Source of the DNA: Methylophaga thalassica MP
Lineage (GTDB): Bacteria > Pseudomonadota > Gammaproteobacteria > Nitrosococcales > Methylophagaceae
DNA length: 64,000 nucleotides
Direction: 5' to 3'
Assembly: GCF_000214595.1 (NCBI RefSeq)
Contig: NZ_AFIG01000001.1
Location: 496,001 to 560,000, forward strand
This document shows positions 58,005-64,000 of the stretch, in pieces. Under the pieces are notes generated by a model. The model saw only the letters and a program-made list of their open reading frames with translations. It made no database searches and was not told where the DNA came from. The stretch's first letter is position 1. The number at the start of each line of letters is the position of its first letter. Made by a program: the position numbers and the translations under genes.

Positions 58005-59054
58005 ATGGCACCACATGCTCAGATTCTCATAGTTGACGATGTCCCTGACAATATTCAGGTCGCTATGAATTTGCTGAGAGAAGACAGTTATGAGTTTTCT
58101 TTTGCCAATAGTGGCGAAAAAGCATTATCAATTCTCAATAGTGATGATGCTGATTTTGACCTTATTCTGCTCGATATAATGATGCCTGGTATCGATGGTT
58201 ATGAAACCTGTAAACGCATAAAGGCTAGCTCACAATATCAGGATATTCCTATCATATTCCTCACGGCCAAAGCCGATGTTGACTCGATTGCCAAGGCATT
58301 TCAGGCTGACGGGGTCGATTATGTGACCAAACCGTTTCATGCTGCTGAGCTGTTAGCACGTGTCAGAACCCATATCCAGCTATACCAAACCAAAAAGTGG
58401 CTCGAACAACAAAATATTGACCTTGAGACAAAATCCCGTTTCGCCCAGGCTCGATTATTATCTGAATTAGAAAACAGCCAAAAAGAATTAATCTGGTTTT
58501 TAACTGAGCTGATGGAATCGACATCAGATGAAACAGGCAAACACATACGTCGTGTAGCAGAAATCTCAGCATTATTGGCAAAACTTCATCCGACATTAAC
58601 GGATATGGATGCAGATACCCTTTATCATGCTTCACCGATGCACGATATCGGTAAGATGACAGTGCCTCATGAGATTCTTCATAAGCCAGGGAAATATACG
58701 CCGGAAGAGTTTGAGATCATGAAATCGCATACCACTAATGCCTATAAATTATTGTCTGGTTCCAAACGTAAATTAATTAAATCAGCGGCGATTATTGCTC
58801 ATCAACATCATGAAAAATGGGATGGCAGTGGCTATCCGAGAGCGCTAAAGGGCGATGATATCCACATATATGGTCGTATCGTGGCATTAGCGGATGTGTT
58901 TGATGCCTTAACCCATCAACGTTGTTATAAACCTGCCTGGTCTGTGAATGAGGCTATTGAGTTCATTAAAGAACAGCGAGGTCTTCACTTTGATCCTGAA
59001 TTAGTGGACTTGATGATACAGAATCTTGATAAGTTTGCTGAAATAGTGAAATAG
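58005..59054 (+). CDS. Response regulator with HD-GYP domain
   Basis: A 349-residue RpfG-like protein. The receiver domain (1-125) has [10 protein letters not shown] and the phospho-Asp in [11 protein letters not shown] coiled linker follows, then the HD-GYP domain (from about 170) with [28 protein letters not shown] and ADVFDALTH, all needed for c-di-GMP phosphodiesterase activity. The start is the ATG at 58005. It is 11 bases upstream of a hybrid sensor kinase gene, which is its likely input. Confidence 0.93.
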   Translation: MAPHAQILIVDDVPDNIQVAMNLLREDSYEFSFANSGEKALSILNSDDADFDLILLDIMMPGIDGYETCKRIKASSQYQDIPIIFLTAKADVDSIAKAFQADGVDYVTKPFHAAELLARVRTHIQLYQTKKWLEQQNIDLETKSRFAQARLLSELENSQKELIWFLTELMESTSDETGKHIRRVAEISALLAKLHPTLTDMDADTLYHASPMHDIGKMTVPHEILHKPGKYTPEEFEIMKSHTTNAYKLLSGSKRKLIKSAAIIAHQHHEKWDGSGYPRALKGDDIHIYGRIVALADVFDALTHQRCYKPAWSVNEAIEFIKEQRGLHFDPELVDLMIQNLDKFAEIVK

Positions 59055-59065
59055 AAGCATATAAG

Positions 59066-62000
59066 ATGAATGATGATTTAATAACAAAAAGAATGATGTT
59101 TATCACTTTGTTCTTTCTGTTATTAAATGTGGTCGTTACTTTGTTTAGCTCGACTGTTATGGCGGATAACGAAACGGTTAAAACACAGTATCAGACACCA
59201 GTATTACTAACGCAGGAAGAAATTGACTGGATAGAAACACATCCAGTAGTGATTGTCGGTGGAGGCGCTGAGTGGCCACCCTACGATTTTATTGATTCGA
59301 AAGGCCAGTATCAGGGTATAGCTAGAGACTACCTTAATATTATTTCATCGTTAACCGGTTTGAAATTCAAATATGAGGAGACGGGTACTTGGCGCGATCA
59401 CCTTAAACAGTTTGTGGCGGGAGAAATTGATTTACTACCCGCCGTATTTATGACACAGGAAAAGTCTTCATATATGGCTTTTTCCAGTCCCTATCACGAA
59501 GCAGTAGAGTATTTTTTTATTCGCAGTGATATCAAGCTGGATGACAAAAACTCTCTGGATAATTTACGGGTCGCTTTACCGAGAGATGACTCTCGCATCA
59601 GTACGATTAAACGTTATTTCCCTGAACTCAATATTGTTGAAACCAACACAGCAGATGAGGCTATTGAGCTGGTTTTAAATGGCAAAGCCGACTTATTGTA
59701 TGACTACTATGCAGTCTTAAGTTACAAGCTGGATAGACAAGGGATCCTGAATATCGAACCCTTACAGTCAACACGCTATTTAGGGAGTGAGAATCTCTAT
59801 ATGGCTACGCAGAAATCTGAGCCAGTGTTGTTATCCATTATTGATAAAGGTTTGCTGGCTATCTCTGCTGTGCAAAAACGTAGTATTGATGACAAGTGGT
59901 TCAAACGAAATATTATCGCAGAAGGCGTTTCCAAAAATATTATCCTGTCACCGACTGAACAAGCCTGGTTAAACGAACATAAAACAATTCGCTTTACGGG
60001 TGATCCAAATTGGTTGCCCTACGAAGCATTTGATAAAGATGGCAACTATATTGGTATTGTTGCTGAATATTTGCATTTGATAGAAAAGAAGCTGGGTATC
60101 ACGATTGAGTATGTTCCAACGTCCAGTTGGACTGAATCTATTGATCTGATTAAGTCTGGTAAAGTCGATATGATTTCAGAAACCAGTGATTCCACTCTGG
60201 GTCAGTTTCTTACTTTCACCAGGCCGTATTTAAATAGTCCGATTGTTGTCGTGATGCGTGATGACAATGTCTATGTCGAAAGTCTTTCTTCCATAAAAAA
60301 GAAAAAAATTGCGGTCATTCATGAATATGGTTATGTGAATAATATTCGTAACCAGTATCCCGAAATTAACTTCATCGAAGTCATGAGCATTCAGGATGGC
60401 CTAACAGCTGTGTCTACGGGAAAAGTAGATGCATTGGTCGCAACATTGGCACAAGCCAGCTATCACATTGCAGAGATGGGGATTAATAATATCAGGATAG
60501 TGGGTGAAACCGGGTTTAAAACCTCTCTTGCATTCGGCTTTAGTGAGGCATATCAGCCTATGGTGAGTCTTTTTAATCGCACATTTAATGCGATTTCGCT
60601 TACAGAGAAACAACGTATTCTGGATGAATGGGGAAAAGATAAATACGCAACGATCGTTGATTACAGTCTTGTTTTGAAGGTTATTGCAGTATTTCTGGTA
60701 GTAGTAGCATGGATTTTATATTGGAATAGAAAGCTCGCTGCTCAGATTCGTTTGCGGGAAGCGGCCGAAGCACAGACAAAAACATTGATAGATCATCTTC
60801 CCTTGCAAATTTCGGTGACACGCTATGATGGCCAGATTATTACTGGTAACCCGCAAGCCTTATTAGATTACAACCTACAAATAGATGAATTGGAGCGATT
60901 TAATATTCTCGATTTTTACGCCAATCCAAGTCAGCGTGAGGATGTTCTGGAAGATATAAGAACAAAAGGGTTTGTCGATCAGAAAATCGTCCAGTTTAAA
61001 AAACTGGATGGTGAAGAACGCTCAATGATGGTGTCTATCATGCCCATCAAATATCAGAATCAAGATGCCTTGTTGGGTATTGCGGTGGATCTCACGGACA
61101 GGCTGGAGATGGAAGCACAGTTGCTGGAGGCGAAAGAAAAAGCCGAGGTCGCTAATCGCACTAAATCTGAGTTTCTGGCCAATATGAGTCATGAAATTCG
61201 TACACCTATGAATGCCATTATTGGGTTTACCGAACTGCTTTATGAGCAGGTCAAAGACAACAAGATAAAATCCTATGTAAAAACCATTCAGTCTGCCGGC
61301 AATGATTTAATGTTATTAATAAATGATATTCTCGATTTATCCAAAATTGAGGCGGGAAAATTAGAGATTAATTACGCAGCGACAAACCCGCACGTCTTAT
61401 TTGAAGAGTTATCCCATATTTTCAGTGTGCCTTTGAGAAATAAAGGCGTAGAGCTGGTATTAGAAGTAGATGCAGAAATTCCACAAAGTCTGATGTTAGA
61501 CGTGGTTCGACTGCGCCAGGTATTGCTCAACTTATTAGGAAACGCCGTTAAATTTACTGAGTCAGGGCGAATAACCATGCGGGCACGTGTCGATAATAAA
61601 AATAATATCGGCAGTAAATTAGGGCTGCGTATCGATGTGGAAGATACCGGTCTTGGTATTCCAGAAGATCAACTAGACCGAATTTTTGAAGACTTTAATC
61701 AAACAGTAGGTCAGGATACCGCCAAGTTTGGTGGCACGGGGTTGGGATTATCGATTTGCAGTCGTCTCATTAAACTGATGGGTGGGACGCTTACCGTCAA
61801 GAGTCAATTGGGCAAAGGGTCGATATTTACTGTGCACTTGGATAATGTCGTTGTGGCAGCGATTGCTGCTGAAACAACATTGAATAATTACAGCGAGCCG
61901 ACATTGCCGGTTTTTGCTCCGGCAACCATTCTTGTGGTTGATGATATTGAAGATAACCGGCGCTTGGTAGCTGAGAGTTTCTCTACTTCTGCACTGAAAA

Positions 62001-62599
62001 TTATTGAGGCCGAAAATGGTAAAGAAGGGGTTGAAGCGATGAAACATCATCCTATTGATTTAGTGTTGATGGATTTACGTATGCCCGTGATGGATGGTTA
62101 TCAGGCGGCAGAAAAAATTAAGGCAGAATTTGATATCCCGGTCATTGCGCTCACAGCCTCTGTGATGAAGGATGATTTTGATCGTCTCAAATCAGAGCAT
62201 TTTGATGCGCATATCCGTAAGCCAGTCAAAAAGGCCGAACTCTACCATAAGCTGGCCGAATTCTTAGTGCATGAACAGCCTAGTGATTCAGACATGGCTC
62301 ACGCTAATGATCAGATGCCCGTCTTATCGAAACATGAAATTAGTGTATTACCGACTATTCTCGGCTTTATGGAGAGCAAAATGCCGATTTGGAAGATGGT
62401 CAAAGAAAGCAATAATATGAGTGAAATTAAACGTTTTGCTTCGGACCTGAACCAAGTCGCAGATAAAGAGAAATTCACACCTTTAGCCAATTATGCCCAG
62501 CAACTTCTGGATAAAGTAGAAGTATTCGATATTCAGGGCATGACCGACTTATTGTCCGATTATCCCTTCCTATATAAGCGCTTAAGTCAGTCTGATTAG
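59066..62599 (+). CDS. BvgS-like hybrid sensor histidine kinase
   Basis: A 1,177-residue membrane sensor. It has an N-terminal signal anchor and two tandem family 3 binding domains in the periplasm (about 55-285 and 300-530; for example [20 protein letters not shown] and [16 protein letters not shown]). A membrane helix lies near 541 and a PAS domain at about 570-690. HisKA has the phosphorylated His in [14 protein letters not shown] (about 708), the ATPase domain has [11 protein letters not shown] and GTGLGLSI, and the receiver has [13 protein letters not shown] (about 1000). The last 85 residues are helical and resemble the C-terminus of other BvgS/EvgS types but lack a clear HPt histidine. 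It is directly downstream of the HD-GYP regulator, so a c-di-GMP output is likely. Confidence 0.92.
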   Translation: MNDDLITKRMMFITLFFLLLNVVVTLFSSTVMADNETVKTQYQTPVLLTQEEIDWIETHPVVIVGGGAEWPPYDFIDSKGQYQGIARDYLNIISSLTGLKFKYEETGTWRDHLKQFVAGEIDLLPAVFMTQEKSSYMAFSSPYHEAVEYFFIRSDIKLDDKNSLDNLRVALPRDDSRISTIKRYFPELNIVETNTADEAIELVLNGKADLLYDYYAVLSYKLDRQGILNIEPLQSTRYLGSENLYMATQKSEPVLLSIIDKGLLAISAVQKRSIDDKWFKRNIIAEGVSKNIILSPTEQAWLNEHKTIRFTGDPNWLPYEAFDKDGNYIGIVAEYLHLIEKKLGITIEYVPTSSWTESIDLIKSGKVDMISETSDSTLGQFLTFTRPYLNSPIVVVMRDDNVYVESLSSIKKKKIAVIHEYGYVNNIRNQYPEINFIEVMSIQDGLTAVSTGKVDALVATLAQASYHIAEMGINNIRIVGETGFKTSLAFGFSEAYQPMVSLFNRTFNAISLTEKQRILDEWGKDKYATIVDYSLVLKVIAVFLVVVAWILYWNRKLAAQIRLREAAEAQTKTLIDHLPLQISVTRYDGQIITGNPQALLDYNLQIDELERFNILDFYANPSQREDVLEDIRTKGFVDQKIVQFKKLDGEERSMMVSIMPIKYQNQDALLGIAVDLTDRLEMEAQLLEAKEKAEVANRTKSEFLANMSHEIRTPMNAIIGFTELLYEQVKDNKIKSYVKTIQSAGNDLMLLINDILDLSKIEAGKLEINYAATNPHVLFEELSHIFSVPLRNKGVELVLEVDAEIPQSLMLDVVRLRQVLLNLLGNAVKFTESGRITMRARVDNKNNIGSKLGLRIDVEDTGLGIPEDQLDRIFEDFNQTVGQDTAKFGGTGLGLSICSRLIKLMGGTLTVKSQLGKGSIFTVHLDNVVVAAIAAETTLNNYSEPTLPVFAPATILVVDDIEDNRRLVAESFSTSALKIIEAENGKEGVEAMKHHPIDLVLMDLRMPVMDGYQAAEKIKAEFDIPVIALTASVMKDDFDRLKSEHFDAHIRKPVKKAELYHKLAEFLVHEQPSDSDMAHANDQMPVLSKHEISVLPTILGFMESKMPIWKMVKESNNMSEIKRFASDLNQVADKEKFTPLANYAQQLLDKVEVFDIQGMTDLLSDYPFLYKRLSQSD

Positions 62600-63150
62600 T
62601 ATTTCTGGGCTCTCAGTTTAGCTACTTCTGCTCCGGAGACGTCGCCAGCCCGTAATCTGATTTCGGTGATCAACTGCCAGAAACGTTTCAGAAGAACTTG
62701 ATTACCTGAGGATAACGACACGCCCTTTAAGGCGACTTGTTCTGCTAAGTCATAATCTTCCAGACTCATATGCGTCTGAGCTAAAGAGTAATAGACTTTA
62801 GGATCCCTTGGGGCAATTCGTTGTGCTCGTTGTAAGTTATTCTGCGCACTTCTTAAGTCTCCACTGACTCTTGCTTGCTCAGCCCTGTCCAGTAAAGCAA
62901 TAACAGCAGGGTTTTGTTTTTGTGGCAACTGAGCTTGCGGTGGTGGCGCTTGGTGTGAAGGGATAGATTGTCCAGGAATGGCTTCTTCCACAGGCGGATA
63001 GGCATGAGTTTCAGGCGTTGGCTGTTGAGGAGGCAGGTTACTACGATCATCAACTGGTGGTTGTGAGGGTTGATAAGGCGATGTTGTACAGGCAGCAAGC
63101 ACACTTAGCATAAGCCCCGTTACAAAAAAACGTGATACATAATTTGTCAT
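62596..63150 (-). CDS. TPR-repeat lipoprotein near mrcB
   Basis: A 184-residue lipoprotein with a signal ending LSVLAAC, a Pro/Gln-rich stretch (about residues 25-80, probably disordered) and two TPR repeats ([39 protein letters not shown]). Downstream of mrcB on the same strand, 12 bases away. A function as a PBP1b-associated factor is suggested by place only. Confidence 0.75.
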   Translation of the reverse strand: MTNYVSRFFVTGLMLSVLAACTTSPYQPSQPPVDDRSNLPPQQPTPETHAYPPVEEAIPGQSIPSHQAPPPQAQLPQKQNPAVIALLDRAEQARVSGDLRSAQNNLQRAQRIAPRDPKVYYSLAQTHMSLEDYDLAEQVALKGVSLSSGNQVLLKRFWQLITEIRLRAGDVSGAEVAKLRAQKY

Positions 63151-63162
63151 TGTTATACCTTA

Positions 63163-64000
63163 TTAGAACCAGTCTTTGATCCAGTTCAATGAACGTGTCA
63201 CTGGGTTAGATGATTCATCTGGTTTTGTCATACATTCGGATGCTTCAGTCGGTTCTGATCCAGAAATAAAGGGTAGCAGCCTTGCACCTTCGCAGTTTTC
63301 AGCAGACAGTAAACCGGTTTCAGCGTTTATCCATAGCCATTTTATATCGTCTGGTAACGGTGCCTCAAATGATTCAAGCGGCTGAGTTTTCATAAAGCTC
63401 TTCCAGACTCTGAGTGCACCACCGGAACCGGTAAACGGTAAGGGTGAATTATCATCCAGGCCTAGCCAGACGACGGCTAAACGATTGTTACTAAATCCTG
63501 CAAACCAACTGTCGCGCTGGTCATCGGTGGTTCCTGTCTTTCCGGCAGTATTGATACTGCTCGGTAATACGGAATAAATGCTGGCAGCAGTACCGCTGTG
63601 AGTGACTTCCTGCATGGCGGTTTGAATTAGATAAACATCATCAGCATCAATAGTTTGACGTAGCTGGAATGGATAGCTGGATAATGCTTCGCCCTGACTA
63701 TCTGTCACCGTGCGAATCGCTCGTACAGGTGTCTGGAAACCATTGGCAGCAATCGTTTGATACATGGTCGCTACTTCGAGGGGGGATAGTCCTTGTGCGC
63801 CAAGTAAAAGAGAGGGGTAAGCATCTAACTGACGTTTAATACCCAGCCGATTTAATGTGTTAATCACTTCTTTTAAGCCAACCTCCATACCAAGGCGAAC
63901 AGTTGCAATATTATAAGAATGGGCTAAGGCATCAATCAGCATGACCTGTTGGTGTGATTGTTTGCTGAAGTTTTGTGGTTTCCATGTTTGCCCATTAGGC
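63163..64000 (-). CDS. mrcB: Penicillin-binding protein 1B, C-terminal part (edge of window)
   Basis: Reading from the right edge toward 63163, 279 codons encode the last part of a class A PBP transpeptidase. It has the SxN motif in AHSYNIATVRLG, the KTG motif in NTAGKTGTTDDQRDSWFAG and LGLDDNSPLPFTGSGGALRVWKSFM. The pattern matches PBP1B, which polymerises and crosslinks peptidoglycan. The catalytic SxxK and the transglycosylase domain are outside the window. Confidence 0.9.
   Translation of the reverse strand, partial: PNGQTWKPQNFSKQSHQQVMLIDALAHSYNIATVRLGMEVGLKEVINTLNRLGIKRQLDAYPSLLLGAQGLSPLEVATMYQTIAANGFQTPVRAIRTVTDSQGEALSSYPFQLRQTIDADDVYLIQTAMQEVTHSGTAASIYSVLPSSINTAGKTGTTDDQRDSWFAGFSNNRLAVVWLGLDDNSPLPFTGSGGALRVWKSFMKTQPLESFEAPLPDDIKWLWINAETGLLSAENCEGARLLPFISGSEPTEASECMTKPDESSNPVTRSLNWIKDWF

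Overview
The window looks like a chromosomal segment of a gammaproteobacterial methylotroph, most likely Methylophaga or a close relative. The evidence is a complete calcium-type methanol dehydrogenase (mxa) cluster embedded in gene orders typical of Gammaproteobacteria: hemA-prfA, lolB-ispE-prs-rplY-pth-ychF, gloB-yafS-rnhA-dnaQ and grpE-dnaK-dnaJ-dapB. The genus is inferred, not proven.

Layout. Positions 1-6200 look like an accessory island. They hold the N-terminus of a tyrosine integrase running off the left edge, several small unknown genes (including a pair of micro-ORFs at 813-1117), and a restriction-modification locus. That locus has two different adenine-type DNA methyltransferases facing a 670-residue protein with a C-terminal PD-(D/E)XK motif. 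The island stops at a tRNA-Leu gene. Positions 6255-22960 are housekeeping: a ClC channel, oxygen-independent (hemN, with a likely FNR site) and oxygen-dependent (hemF) coproporphyrinogen oxidases, purD, tsaC, prfA-hemA, a TPR lipoprotein with lolB-ispE, prs, rplY, pth, ychF, outer-membrane phospholipase pldA, and tRNA-Gln and tRNA-Met.

Positions 23087-24721 carry an HxlR-type regulator divergent from an NmrA-like and a SnoaL-like gene. Positions 24786-33958 (minus strand) are mxaFJGIRSACKL, with strong hairpins between mxaF/mxaJ, mxaG/mxaI and a terminator after mxaI. Upstream lies a NarL-type two-component pair; divergent from it are a small BamE-like secreted protein, mxaD and a YVTN beta-propeller protein. 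A 1,423-residue sensor (two periplasmic binding-protein modules, PAS, GGDEF, EAL, degenerate CZB-like tail) follows.

Positions 42400-51681 hold mltD-trmL, a DUF432/MscS pair, DUF2797-pyrD-mscS, and gloB-yafS-rnhA-dnaQ. Positions 51700-53100 form a short accessory patch: a frameshifted HEPN-like gene and a roughly 500-bp non-coding mosaic of inverted repeats. Then comes the heat-shock block grpE-dnaK-dnaJ with two sigma-32-like promoters, dapB, an HD-GYP response regulator next to a BvgS-like hybrid kinase, and finally a TPR lipoprotein beside the 3' part of mrcB (PBP1b).

Together the mxa genes encode, mature and regulate periplasmic methanol oxidation. The most novel-looking material is the restriction locus and its neighbouring small genes, the broken HEPN-like gene, the palindromic mosaic and the chimeric c-di-GMP sensor.
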